From Clostridium tyrobutyricum DSM 2637 = ATCC 25755 = JCM 11008 (lineage in GTDB: Bacteria; Bacillota; Clostridia; Clostridiales; Clostridiaceae): a stretch of DNA of 64,000 nucleotides. The translations under genes were made by a program, and so were the position numbers. Under the pieces are notes generated by a model. The model had not been told where the DNA came from. It ran no database searches and was given only the letters and a program-made list of their open reading frames with translations. Positions 45,155 through 54,245 of this stretch are shown here, in pieces (position 1 is the first letter of the stretch; every line of letters starts with the position of its first letter). The DNA lies in the NCBI RefSeq assembly GCF_000359585.1, contig NZ_APMH01000010.1, positions 61,545 to 125,544 on the forward strand. The letters run 5' to 3'.

Positions 45155-46885
45155 TTAAATTAAGTCTTCTTCAAAGAGAGTTTCTTTTTCTATAAGTTTT
45201 TTTGCTTTTACTTCAAGAAAATCCATATTTTCGAGAATAAGTTTTTTTGTACGTTCATAAATATCATCTACTAGATTTTTGCACTCTTTTATAACATTAT
45301 CCTGATTAATATTTAATTGTGAGAGTTCCTCCATATTTAATAATCCTAGGGTTTTACCCATTCCATATCTACTGATCATATTATAGGCTATATTTGTGCA
45401 GCGTTTTAAATCATTATGGGCACCTGTTGTAATAAATTCAGGACCAAATACAATATGTTCTGCAGCTCTACCACCAAGGAGTACCATCATTTTTTTTGTT
45501 AGATAATCTTTATTTTGATACAATCTGTCTTCTGGAATACTCAAAGTATATCCACCCGCTCCTTTTGTACTAGGTATTATAGTAACTTTGGATACTTTTT
45601 CATTTGGAAGCATCTTTAAAGATGTAATAGCATGTCCCATTTCGTGATAAGCTGTAATATTTTTATCTGTATTTTTTATATAATCTCTGTTTTTTTTCTC
45701 ATATCCTGCTAGGGTTATGGAAAATGCTTTGTCCATATGTTTGTCCTCAATAGTTGTATTGTTCTCTTTACATGCAATAATAGCTGCTTCATTTATTAAA
45801 CTTTCAATTTTGGCACCTGAAAAATATGATGTTTTTTGAGCCCAGTCTTTTATATTTATATTTCCAACAGGTTTATTTTTTAAATGAAGTTTAATAATTT
45901 TTTCTCTTGCAGATATATCTGGAAGACTTATTTCAATATGCCTATCAAACCTTCCAGGTCTTAAAAGAGCAGGGTCCAATGTATCTAATCTATTTGTAGC
46001 TGCAATAACTACTATGCCATCATCTTCATTAAATCCTGAGATTTCGGTTAATAAAGCATTTAAAGTTTGGTCTCTTTCATCAGAGGAAGAAGCAGCTCCA
46101 CTTTCTCTTTTTTTACCTATGGCATCTATTTCATCTATAAATATGATGGACTTTTTCTTCTTGTTGTTTCGTGCTTTTTTGAATAATTGCCTTATACGGC
46201 TGGCACCTACACCTACATATATTTGGATAAAATCTGATCCTGATACAGCGTAAAAAGGAACTCCTGCTTCGCCTGCAATGGCTTTTGCTAGCAATGTCTT
46301 ACCCGTACCTGGTTCACCATAGAGTATTACTCCTTTAGGTATTCTAGCTCCATATGATTTATATTTTTCAGGATTAATTAGAAAATCAACTATGTCTTGA
46401 ACACTTTCTTTTGCTTCCTCATTTCCTGCCATATTTTTAAAGGTAAAGTCTGGATTTTCTATTGCTTTAGCATCTATTGCATCTACAGAAAATGATTTTT
46501 TAGTTTTTATTTTAGATGATCTTAAATAAGTGGCAATTATACAGACAATAGATACTAACAGACCTATTAAAGAAAATTTCTCTATATTATTCAATGGATA
46601 TTGATCTAAAACTTTTATATTGCTACTAAGTAAAGTTTCTTTAAAATTATTTGTTCCTGGGTTATCTGTCTCATATACTTGTCCATTTGTTAGCATAAAT
46701 TTAATCTTATTGGAATCTGTAATGTATACTGTAGATATTTTTTTCAATTTTAGTTCATCTTTAAAGGAAGTATATGCTTTGTAACTTGGTTTTGGACTGG
46801 TATATTTTGAGAATATTAATGTAGATAGTGAAATTACAAGTACTATAATTGGTAATATTAAAAATTTATTTTTTATTTTTTCCAT
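45155..46885 (-). CDS. Short FtsH-like membrane ATP-dependent zinc metalloprotease
   Basis: A 576-residue paralogue of FtsH. Two membrane helices (about 8-25 and 103-121) bracket a small extracytoplasmic domain; AAA domain with Walker A GEPGTGKT (190-197), Walker B IIFIDEID (247-254) and SRH; protease domain with HEMGH (414-418). The pore motif reads YVGVG rather than FVGVG. The protein ends soon after the protease domain, lacking the tail of the usual 610-650-residue housekeeping FtsH, and the sequence is divergent, so it is probably an accessory copy. Start ATG with AGGTG upstream. Confidence 0.92.
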   Translation of the reverse strand: MEKIKNKFLILPIIVLVISLSTLIFSKYTSPKPSYKAYTSFKDELKLKKISTVYITDSNKIKFMLTNGQVYETDNPGTNNFKETLLSSNIKVLDQYPLNNIEKFSLIGLLVSIVCIIATYLRSSKIKTKKSFSVDAIDAKAIENPDFTFKNMAGNEEAKESVQDIVDFLINPEKYKSYGARIPKGVILYGEPGTGKTLLAKAIAGEAGVPFYAVSGSDFIQIYVGVGASRIRQLFKKARNNKKKKSIIFIDEIDAIGKKRESGAASSSDERDQTLNALLTEISGFNEDDGIVVIAATNRLDTLDPALLRPGRFDRHIEISLPDISAREKIIKLHLKNKPVGNINIKDWAQKTSYFSGAKIESLINEAAIIACKENNTTIEDKHMDKAFSITLAGYEKKNRDYIKNTDKNITAYHEMGHAITSLKMLPNEKVSKVTIIPSTKGAGGYTLSIPEDRLYQNKDYLTKKMMVLLGGRAAEHIVFGPEFITTGAHNDLKRCTNIAYNMISRYGMGKTLGLLNMEELSQLNINQDNVIKECKNLVDDIYERTKKLILENMDFLEVKAKKLIEKETLFEEDLI

Positions 46886-47021
46886 TCAATCACCTATCCT
46901 CATAAGATATTTTTATATGCAATTCTAATTTAATTTTAGTTTCTTTTAATATAATATAATATAGTTATTTATTAGTCTAATTAAAATCATAAAATTTGCT
47001 AAAGCAATTTCTAGAAATGAA

Positions 47022-47069
47022 GGGGACAGTTAACAACTTTTAATCTTGCAAAAGTTGTTAACTGTCCCC
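47022..47069. repeat. REP hairpin 4
   Basis: Perfect 20-bp stem GGGGACAGTTAACAACTTTT (47022-47041) with its complement at 47050-47069; eight-base loop. It lies between divergent genes (FtsH-like on the minus strand, DUF1232 on the plus), so it is not at a transcript end. Confidence 0.95.
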
Positions 47070-47138
47070 CAAGTCCCCGCCTATCGCTAATTTTTAATTT
47101 ATTGTATAATTTACTTATAAATTGAGGAGGAAATTAAA

Positions 47139-48155
47139 ATGAAAATATCTGCTGCTAAATTTAAATTAACAGATCAAGATGTCTTGAGTTTGATAACAGA
47201 TTATATACATCTGGATGGAGTTGAAATAAAAAATATATTAATAGATGAAATTATAACTATAGAGGGTAACTATACAAATAAATTAAAAATGTCCTTTCAA
47301 ATAAAAATAGGATTAGGAAATATAAAAGACAATATTTTAAATCTAAAAATATATAATTTAAAAGTATACAAGCTAAAAATTTTTAATTCTATTAAAGATA
47401 TTATTTCAAAGAATATTCTCAAAAAATTTTTTTATTACGGAATAGAGGTAGACAAAGATACTGTAAGCATAGATTTGAATACTGCTGTGAAATTAATACC
47501 ACGTTTCAATTTAAAATTGGTAAAAATGAAAACTTTCCATGGACAAATAGAAGTTGAAGTTAAAAATATAGTGTATCAAAAAGACAAAAAATTTCCTGAT
47601 TTAAATAAAACTTGTGAACTGTCCCCAAAGAATTCAAAGAATTCCTTAATAAATTCCAATAAATATGTTAAATTGAGAGAAAATATTATTGAAAAACTCC
47701 CAAGCAAGTTTTCAAAGTTAGCAGAATACATTATGTTTATGCCCGATATATTAATACTTTTCTGGAGATTATTCAAGGACAAAAGAGTAAGTTCCCCAAT
47801 AAAGATTGTTCTGGTAAACGCAATTTTGTATATTATAAGTCCTGTGGATCTTATACCAGGTTTTATCCCAATAATTGGGCAGATGGATGATGTAGCAGTG
47901 GCATTTTTCGCACTGAATTATATAATAGATAAAGTTCCAAGGGAAATAATACTTGAAAATTGGCAGGGAAAAAATGATGTTATTATTATGACACAGGAAG
48001 TCATAAAGTATATAACTGAAATAGTGGGTATGGGAAATATTTCGAAAATATCTGATTTAATAAAGAGTATGTTGAAAAAACCATCTAAAAAGTATATTAC
48101 CAACGAGCAGTATAGAAATATTTACACAGGAAACAATGGAAATAGTAAATCATAA
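47139..48155 (+). CDS. DUF1232 domain protein with a REP half-unit in its coding sequence
   Basis: A 338-residue protein. The N-terminal half (about 1-150) is a beta-rich domain of unknown family; the C-terminal half holds a DUF1232/YkvA domain (about 200-275) with SPVDLIPGFIPIIGQMDDV, a membrane-associated fold of unknown role. Between them, residues 155-163 (NKTCELSPK) are encoded by a REP half-unit that keeps the frame. GAGGAGG upstream of the ATG is strong. The gene may be followed by the RNase H gene on the same transcript (33-base gap or more). Confidence 0.8.
   Translation: MKISAAKFKLTDQDVLSLITDYIHLDGVEIKNILIDEIITIEGNYTNKLKMSFQIKIGLGNIKDNILNLKIYNLKVYKLKIFNSIKDIISKNILKKFFYYGIEVDKDTVSIDLNTAVKLIPRFNLKLVKMKTFHGQIEVEVKNIVYQKDKKFPDLNKTCELSPKNSKNSLINSNKYVKLRENIIEKLPSKFSKLAEYIMFMPDILILFWRLFKDKRVSSPIKIVLVNAILYIISPVDLIPGFIPIIGQMDDVAVAFFALNYIIDKVPREIILENWQGKNDVIIMTQEVIKYITEIVGMGNISKISDLIKSMLKKPSKKYITNEQYRNIYTGNNGNSKS
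47603..47627 (-). repeat. REP half-unit inside the DUF1232 gene
   Basis: 25 bases identical to 34458-34482 (minus strand: TGGGGACAGTTCACAAGTTT continuing into TATTT). In this frame it adds the residues NKTCELSPK in a linker and does not stop translation. Confidence 0.9.
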
Positions 48156-48197
48156 AAAATTGTATTAAAAGATGAGTTACAAAGGAGAATGTATAAA

Positions 48198-49100
48198 ATG
48201 GCCAAGAAACTATATGCAATTCAAGAGGGATTTGACCCAAAGACCAATAAAAGGATTGAAAATAAAATAGTCAGCACATGGGCTGAATGTTTAAAATATG
48301 TAAAGGGGGTCAAAGGAGCCAAGTACAAAAGTTTTACAGATATCAACAGTGCAAATCAATATCTGAATCAGGGAAGCAAACTTCTCAAAAAAGGACAGGA
48401 TACTTATCCAGAAGATTGTCTGCACGTATATGTAGATGGAAGTTATAACATAGGCACTCAGATGTATTCATATGGTTTAGTTGCTGTTAGAAACAATATA
48501 GTTGAATACATTGAAAGTGGAGCCTGTAAAGACAAGTCTGAAAAAAATATAAGACAGATAGCCGGGGAACTTCAGGGATCTGTAAAAGCGGTTCAATATG
48601 CACTTAATACAGGCAACAAAAAAGTTGTAATATTCCACGACTATGAGGGGATATCTCACCATGCTACTGGGTTCTGGGAGAGAAGAGAAAAATCTTCAAT
48701 AGAATATTACAACAAAATGAATGAGCTGATGAACAAGGGTATTGAAGTGATGTTTGTAAAAGTGGACAGTCACACGGGGGATTTATTTAATGAACTTGTT
48801 GATGAAAAATGCAAGGAAAAATTGTCCATACAATCTGATAGAACAGTAGAAAAGTGGCTCCTTGCAAATAAAATAAATGTGTCAACACAGGATGTAAAAG
48901 ATGAAATTTTAAAAATAGCCCCAAATGGAAATGAAAATATAGTTGTTATAGGCAATGAGGATCTTCATAAAGCAGATAACAAAAATTATTTTAAAAATAT
49001 TATAAAAAAATATAAAGAAGATCCAATATCAAATCAAAATCTCATAGCTAATTTAAGTAGTAAACAAAAAACAGAATTAATTGAATACTTGTTAAAATAG
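48198..49100 (+). CDS. Ribonuclease H with N-terminal viroplasmin domain
   Basis: A 300-residue protein. Residues 1-50 form a viroplasmin/RNase HI N-terminal domain (KKLYAIQEGFDPK, TWAECLKYVKGVKGAKYKSF) that binds RNA-DNA hybrids. The RNase H fold (about 73-215) has acidic residues D80 (VYVDGSY), Glu in AGELQG, Asp in FHDYEG and a late Asp in NELVDE. A C-terminal tail of about 85 residues is unassigned. It should degrade RNA in hybrids. Start at 48198 with AAAGGAG 11 bases away; an ATG at 48189 is too close to that site. Confidence 0.9.
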   Translation: MAKKLYAIQEGFDPKTNKRIENKIVSTWAECLKYVKGVKGAKYKSFTDINSANQYLNQGSKLLKKGQDTYPEDCLHVYVDGSYNIGTQMYSYGLVAVRNNIVEYIESGACKDKSEKNIRQIAGELQGSVKAVQYALNTGNKKVVIFHDYEGISHHATGFWERREKSSIEYYNKMNELMNKGIEVMFVKVDSHTGDLFNELVDEKCKEKLSIQSDRTVEKWLLANKINVSTQDVKDEILKIAPNGNENIVVIGNEDLHKADNKNYFKNIIKKYKEDPISNQNLIANLSSKQKTELIEYLLK

Positions 49101-49101
49101 A

Positions 49102-49650
49102 TTAGTATGTTATTACATTTTGAAATACTGCTCTTTTGCTGTTTGGATTTTTATATGAATGAGGTTTGTTTCCTGTAAATCTAATAGAATTACCTTTCTG
49201 AAGGACAAAACTTTTACCATCTATAACTAATTCAAGTTTACCTTCTGTAACTATTACATATTCTTCAACATCATCATTATGAGGAGTAGATACGTGATTG
49301 CATCCAGGTTCTAATTCTATAGTAAATATCTCCAAATTTCTTTTACTGTCAAATGGAAATATAGGATACAACTTCATTCTGTTATTATCTTCCATCAGAG
49401 GGGTTATATTACCCTGATGTACTATTTTATGTCCTTCATTTTCTTCATCTATAAATGATGAAAACGAAACTTTTAGTCCAGTGGAAATTTTCCATAGTGT
49501 AGATACCGTGGGATTTGACTGGCCTCTTTCAATTTGCCCGAGCATAGCTTTGCTTACATTTGTCAATTTTGCTACATTGTCCAAACTCAAATTCCTCTTG
49601 TTTCTTATATCCTTTAATTTAGTACCTATAATCAAATTTAAATTTTTCAT
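49102..49650 (-). CDS. XRE family regulator with cupin domain
   Basis: A 182-residue regulator: helix-turn-helix (about 10-65; SLDNVAKLTNVSKAMLGQIERGQSNPT) and a C-terminal cupin (about 105-180; VSTPHNDDVEEYVIVTEGKL, QKGNSIRFTGNKPHSY). It is divergent from an EmrE-type transporter, whose promoter region it probably controls, sensing a small molecule with the cupin. Strong ribosome binding site (AAGGGGGAG). Confidence 0.9.
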   Translation of the reverse strand: MKNLNLIIGTKLKDIRNKRNLSLDNVAKLTNVSKAMLGQIERGQSNPTVSTLWKISTGLKVSFSSFIDEENEGHKIVHQGNITPLMEDNNRMKLYPIFPFDSKRNLEIFTIELEPGCNHVSTPHNDDVEEYVIVTEGKLELVIDGKSFVLQKGNSIRFTGNKPHSYKNPNSKRAVFQNVITY

Positions 49651-49731
49651 TTTATTCTCCCCCTTGTCAGATTTTTATACTCAACCTATATAATTTTATA
49701 ATAATTTGTTACTTAAGTAAATTATATAAAA

Positions 49732-49790
49732 TGTCGGTTGTAAAATATAACATACATATGTATAATATACAATATAATATGTCGGTGAAG
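49732..49790 (+). promoter_or_regulatory. Candidate operator region between the XRE-cupin and EmrE genes
   Basis: Holds a 12-bp palindrome ATACATATGTAT (49752-49763) flanked by two direct copies of ATGTCGGT (49732 and 49781). Inference from symmetry and divergent gene order. Confidence 0.4.
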
Positions 49791-49805
49791 ATAGGGGAAA
49801 TAAAA

Positions 49806-50771
49806 ATGAAAAAATCAATTATATTGGGAATAATGGCTTCTTTTTTCTTTGCATTTACTTTTGTACTAAATAGACAGATGGATATTCAGGGTGGGAATTG
49901 GATATGGAGTTCATCACTTAGGTATATATTTACTCTTCCAATTTTGCTTGTAATTATAATCGTAAAAAATCAATTGTTTGCTGTATTGAAAGATATAGCA
50001 AAAAAGCCCATACAATGGATAGTATGGAGTACAGTAGGTTTTGGACTATTCTATGCTCCACTTAGTTTTGCCTCTGCATATGGATCTTCATGGCTTATTG
50101 CAGGAACATGGCAGATAACTATAATAGCAGGAGCACTATTGTCCCCATTTTTTTATAAAACCATAGAAAATCAAAATGGACTTTTTAAAATAAGAAATAC
50201 AATTCCTAAAAAAGTACTCGGTATTTCCCTGATAATCTTATTTGGTATATTTTTAATGCAGTTTCAACATTTAAAAGAAATCTCCAGTATAAAATCATTA
50301 ATAGGAATTATACCGGTAGTTATAGCTGCATTTGCCTATCCTCTAGGAAACCGTAAAATGATAGAGCTCTGTGAAAATAAATTTACTACATTTCAAAGAG
50401 TATTTGGTATGACACTTTGCAGTATGATATTATGGACGATTTTATCTGTATTTGGCTTGGTATCTGTTGGAATGCCAGGCAAAGGACAGGTATTACAATC
50501 TTTTGTGGTAGCTGTTTGTTCTGGGATAATTGCCACTGTATTATTTTTTAAAGCTACGGATATGGTTAGCAGTGATGTGCGTAAGCTTGCAATAGTGGAG
50601 TCTACTCAGTCAGGTGAAGTTATATTTACTCTGCTTGGAGGTGTATTTGTATTCAAAGATAAATTGCCAACATCAGTGGATTTGTTTGGAATATTATTTG
50701 TAGTAGTGGGAATGATGCTAAACAGTCTTTTTCCAGGTAAAATTCAAATAAAAAATTTGGTGAAAAAATAA
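49806..50771 (+). CDS. Multidrug resistance efflux transporter family protein (EmrE/DMT type)
   Basis: A 321-residue membrane protein with ten hydrophobic segments in two DMT repeats (MASFFFAFTFVLNRQM; IGIIPVVIAAFAYPLGNRKM). It belongs to the drug/metabolite transporter superfamily; the substrate is unknown. Start at 49806 (MKKSIIL) with AGGGGA upstream; an ATG at 49731 would add 25 residues lying in the operator region. The divergent XRE-cupin regulator probably controls it. Confidence 0.88.
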   Translation: MKKSIILGIMASFFFAFTFVLNRQMDIQGGNWIWSSSLRYIFTLPILLVIIIVKNQLFAVLKDIAKKPIQWIVWSTVGFGLFYAPLSFASAYGSSWLIAGTWQITIIAGALLSPFFYKTIENQNGLFKIRNTIPKKVLGISLIILFGIFLMQFQHLKEISSIKSLIGIIPVVIAAFAYPLGNRKMIELCENKFTTFQRVFGMTLCSMILWTILSVFGLVSVGMPGKGQVLQSFVVAVCSGIIATVLFFKATDMVSSDVRKLAIVESTQSGEVIFTLLGGVFVFKDKLPTSVDLFGILFVVVGMMLNSLFPGKIQIKNLVKK

Positions 50772-50777
50772 TTTTAT

Positions 50778-50867
50778 TTACTGTTCATTTTTGTCTATAA
50801 GTTGACTTAATTTAGATAAAGTAATTATAATACCTAAAATGATAAAAAATACGTATACAATGAACAT
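50778..50867 (-). CDS. 29-residue single-helix membrane peptide
   Basis: Starts at ATG 50867 with AGAGG eight to ten bases upstream. Nearly the whole peptide is one membrane helix (VYVFFIILGIIITL) with a short charged tail (DKNEQ). It lies convergent to the EmrE-type gene. No family known. Confidence 0.45.
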   Translation of the reverse strand: MFIVYVFFIILGIIITLSKLSQLIDKNEQ

Positions 50868-51111
50868 AATATCAACCTCTTTTGTTTTTATTTTAATAAA
50901 TTTATTTTTTTGAATATATAGAGTAAAACTATGTTTAATAAACTTTCTATATTGTAATATTATACCATAAATAATCCAGTATTATACATTAAATTATTGT
51001 TAATTTATTTAATAAAGTATATTCCATGTTTAAAAAGCATTAATTTACATATCATAATTATATAAACATAAATTTAATTTATTATAATCAATTAAAAAGG
51101 AGCGTGTAATT

Positions 51112-51258
51112 ATGAAACATAGTAAGTTTATAGCAGGAACTTTAGTTGGTGCAGCAGTAAGTATGATGATAATGCCTGAAATAGATAGATCAACAAAGAA
51201 GAGGATAAGAAGGACATCAGATCGTATGAAAAATGCTATAATCGGATGGATGAAATAA
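51112..51258 (+). CDS. Small YtxH-like protein, 48 aa
   Basis: Starts at ATG 51112 with AAGGAG nine bases upstream. A glycine/alanine-rich helix (FIAGTLVGAAVSMMIMPE) is followed by a basic tail (STKKRIRRTSDRMK), resembling the opening of YtxH-type stress proteins but much shorter. Own terminator. Function unknown. Confidence 0.65.
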   Translation: MKHSKFIAGTLVGAAVSMMIMPEIDRSTKKRIRRTSDRMKNAIIGWMK

Positions 51259-51284
51259 GATTACATTGAGTGCATATTACATTA

Positions 51285-51328
51285 TAAAAGGTTCAGTAGA
51301 ATTAATACTTACTGAACCTTTTATTTTT
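51285..51328 (+). terminator. Intrinsic terminator after the small YtxH-like gene
   Basis: Stem TAAAAGGTTCAGTA paired with TACTGAACCTTTTA, then TTTTTA. Confidence 0.92.
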
Positions 51329-51481
51329 ACATAATTAATAAAAGGTTTTTAATACTATGTCTAAAAATATGATATAATAATATATGTATTTTTAAATTAA
51401 ATTAAAATATTTAGATATAATTAAATATTTTGTATGTTTAACAATGTGAAGTCTATTGAAATAGTAAAGGAAGATTTGACA

Positions 51482-52786
51482 ATGGAGATACTTTCTTTGG
51501 GTGAAAAGATAAAGAAAAGAAGAAAAGAACTTAATATGACATTGAAAGATCTAGCGGGAAATAGAATAACACCTGGGCAAATAAGTCTCATAGAATCTGG
51601 AAAATCCAATCCAAGTATGGATTTATTGCAATATTTAACTGACATATTGAATATATCCATCGAGTATTTAATGGAAACAGAAAAAACTCAAGCAGAAAAA
51701 AATTGTATTTATTTTCAAAATATTGCTGAATCTTATATAATGAATAAAGACCTGATTGAAGGAGAGAAGTATATTGATCGAGCAATATACTTTGCAGAAG
51801 AATATAATTTAGAATACAGAAAAGCAAAAAATTTATATCTCAAAAGCAAAATATTTACAGCAAGGAAGCAATACTCTATAGCCCAGCAGTATCTTTTGTC
51901 TGCCAACGTTATTTTTATAGAAAATAACAACTACATGGAGATTGTAAATACTTTTATGGACCTTGGAAAGATAACAATGGAGTTGAAATCATATCATTCC
52001 TCCAATAGTTATTTTAGACAAGCAGAAAAAGTATGTAAGGACAGTGGAATACAAGATGATTTTTTACTTGGACAAATATATTATAATGTAGCATTTATAT
52101 ATTTTAAGCTTGAAAAAACTGAAAGTGCAATGAATTATTCCTATCTTGCCAAGGAAAAATTCAATAAAATGGAAAACAGAAGTGAATATGCCAGATTACT
52201 TCTACTTCTAGCAGATGAATGTAACAAAAAAAATGATTTAAATAATGCTATCAGGTATTCTAAGGAAGCTCTTGTAGAATATAAATCCATTAATGATTTA
52301 ATCAATATTGCCAAAATAGAAAATAATTTGGGACAACTATTTTATGAATTTGACAATGTAGAAGAATCTTTTATACATTTAAACAAATCAAAGAAAATTA
52401 GAATTAAACTTAAAGATGAATCCGTAATAGAGACTATCAAAAATATATGTGAAAATTACATAAAATTAAAAGATATTAAAAATGCAAATGAGGCACTTGA
52501 GGAATTACGGTCCAATATACACGATGGCAGCAATAAGGTAATGCTGGAATATTATTTATTAAAATACAGAATCGACATGCTTCAGGGAAAGTTTCATCAA
52601 GCTGAGAATATATTACTGAAGGCATTGAATTTTGCGAAGAATATGGAGTTTACAGAACAGATTGCTCAAATAGCTATTTTCCTCGGTAAGTTTTACATGG
52701 ACACAGGAAATAACATAAAAGCTGCTGCATATTTAAGTGAGGGAGTAGATATGTTCAAAACATTGGGTATAATAGATGAACCCTAA
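51482..52786 (+). CDS. XRE-TPR transcriptional regulator, copy A
   Basis: A 434-residue protein: XRE helix-turn-helix (about 3-62; IKKRRKELNMTLKDLAGNRI and ISLIESGKSNPS), then about eight TPR-like helical repeats to the end (YSIAQQYLLSANVIF; LYYE-like QIYYNVAFIYFKLEKT; IENNLGQLFYEFDNVEESF). This layout is that of peptide-sensing RRNPP regulators and their relatives. No obvious pheromone precursor lies next to it. Start at 51482 with AAAGGAAG upstream. A paralogue follows after 19 bases. Confidence 0.88.
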   Translation: MEILSLGEKIKKRRKELNMTLKDLAGNRITPGQISLIESGKSNPSMDLLQYLTDILNISIEYLMETEKTQAEKNCIYFQNIAESYIMNKDLIEGEKYIDRAIYFAEEYNLEYRKAKNLYLKSKIFTARKQYSIAQQYLLSANVIFIENNNYMEIVNTFMDLGKITMELKSYHSSNSYFRQAEKVCKDSGIQDDFLLGQIYYNVAFIYFKLEKTESAMNYSYLAKEKFNKMENRSEYARLLLLLADECNKKNDLNNAIRYSKEALVEYKSINDLINIAKIENNLGQLFYEFDNVEESFIHLNKSKKIRIKLKDESVIETIKNICENYIKLKDIKNANEALEELRSNIHDGSNKVMLEYYLLKYRIDMLQGKFHQAENILLKALNFAKNMEFTEQIAQIAIFLGKFYMDTGNNIKAAAYLSEGVDMFKTLGIIDEP

Positions 52787-52805
52787 TCTAAATAGGTGAT
52801 AAATA

Positions 52806-54059
52806 ATGGAAATAATTTCAATTGGAGAGAAAATCAGAAGAATAAGAATATATAAAGGATTAACTCTAAAAGATTTATGCAGTAACAGAATATCGATTTC
52901 AAAGATGAGCTGCATAGAAAACGAAAAAATAAAGCCCGATGATTCAATCTTAAAATTTATAGCAGACAAATTTGATGTAGATGTAGAATATTTGAAGCAA
53001 AGTATAAGAGATCAGATAAAAAATAATATAAAAGTAATAATGAATGATAAAAATAAATTTAACTATGAAGCTGAACTTGAATATAATTTAAATTTTGCAG
53101 AAAAATATAATTACAATGATCTTTGTGTTAAACTGCTGCATTTACTGTTTAATTATTTTATAGAAAAAAGTCAAATAAATTCGGCATGGATTTTAGTCCC
53201 AAAATATTATGGATATATTCAAAAATGCTTTAATGATAAAAATACAGCTGTGTACTATATGGATATTGGAAAATATTTGTTTAAAGCTGAAGAATACACG
53301 CAATCTCTCAATTATTATAATAATGTTATAAATATTTCAAAAAGAGTATGTAACAATTCTATATTGGTAGAGGCTTTATATAGCAAGATGAAATGTCTTT
53401 TGATGCTTAAAAAATATAAAGAGGTTTATACGTTGGTAGATAAACTCATAGAACTTTCAGAATGTGAAAATGAAAAATTGAAGAAAGCAAAAATATATCA
53501 TTTGATTTCTGTAATTTATTTAAGACAGAATAAAAATGATTTCCAAAAATTTAGAGACATATCCTATTCTATGTATGAAAAAAACTTGGTTGAAAAAGCT
53601 AATGAAATGTTTGATTATGCAGAAGTTATGTTTGAAATGAATATGAAAGATGAGGCATTGGAGAATTTAAAAAATGCATTGCAGATATATCCTAATGATG
53701 ATAAAGAAGCAAAAATTAAATTTATATTGGATATAGTATGCAAATTAATAAAAAATGATATATTAAATATTGCAGAAACATTGTGCAACAATGTGCTAAA
53801 CGAATCAATACAACTAAACAACATAGTATTTATTGAAAAATCTTATTATTATAAATCACGTATATTTGAGAAAAAAGGTGATATTGTATCGGCAGAAACC
53901 TATATGAGTTTTTCCATGGATGCACTGCTTAAATTTGCCAATAAAAAAATGGTATATAAAAGATATATGGAAATGGGAAATATGTACTACAGGATGAAGA
54001 ATACTTCTGAATCCATAAAGTACTTTAATTTTGCAGTACAGATTCGGAAAAAACTTTAA
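52806..54059 (+). CDS. XRE-TPR transcriptional regulator, copy B
   Basis: A 417-residue paralogue of the gene before it, starting with nearly the same residues (MEIISIGEKIRRIR against MEILSLGEKIKKRR). The helix-turn-helix is at about 3-60 and TPR-like repeats follow (YYMDIGKYLFKAEEYTQSLN; MFDYAEVMFEMNMKDEALENLKN). The recognition helix has diverged (SISKMSCIENEKIKPD), so the two may bind different sites or form heterodimers. AGGTGA upstream. Likely a tandem duplication transcribed as one unit. Confidence 0.88.
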   Translation: MEIISIGEKIRRIRIYKGLTLKDLCSNRISISKMSCIENEKIKPDDSILKFIADKFDVDVEYLKQSIRDQIKNNIKVIMNDKNKFNYEAELEYNLNFAEKYNYNDLCVKLLHLLFNYFIEKSQINSAWILVPKYYGYIQKCFNDKNTAVYYMDIGKYLFKAEEYTQSLNYYNNVINISKRVCNNSILVEALYSKMKCLLMLKKYKEVYTLVDKLIELSECENEKLKKAKIYHLISVIYLRQNKNDFQKFRDISYSMYEKNLVEKANEMFDYAEVMFEMNMKDEALENLKNALQIYPNDDKEAKIKFILDIVCKLIKNDILNIAETLCNNVLNESIQLNNIVFIEKSYYYKSRIFEKKGDIVSAETYMSFSMDALLKFANKKMVYKRYMEMGNMYYRMKNTSESIKYFNFAVQIRKKL

Positions 54060-54085
54060 ATATAACTTTATTATGATAAATAATT

Positions 54086-54123
54086 AGGGTTGTCAATGTG
54101 TAGAATATTGGCAACTCTTTTAT
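54086..54123 (+). terminator. Intrinsic terminator after the tandem regulators
   Basis: Stem AGGGTTGTCAAT paired with ATTGGCAACTCT (with G-T pairing), then TTTTAT. Confidence 0.75.
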
Positions 54124-54245
54124 TATAGTATAAGTAAGATAAATTTAGAATAATACATATAATTATTGGTAATCATGTTAAATGATTTAATATAGTAAAA
54201 TATGAGAGTTGAATAAAAAAATATAAAATAATATTATTTAGTTAA

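Noticed and set aside
51112..51258. The 48-residue protein as a pheromone precursor for the tandem XRE-TPR regulators
   Set aside because: It has a YtxH-like helix and basic tail and its own terminator, with no signal peptide cleavage pattern; link not supported.
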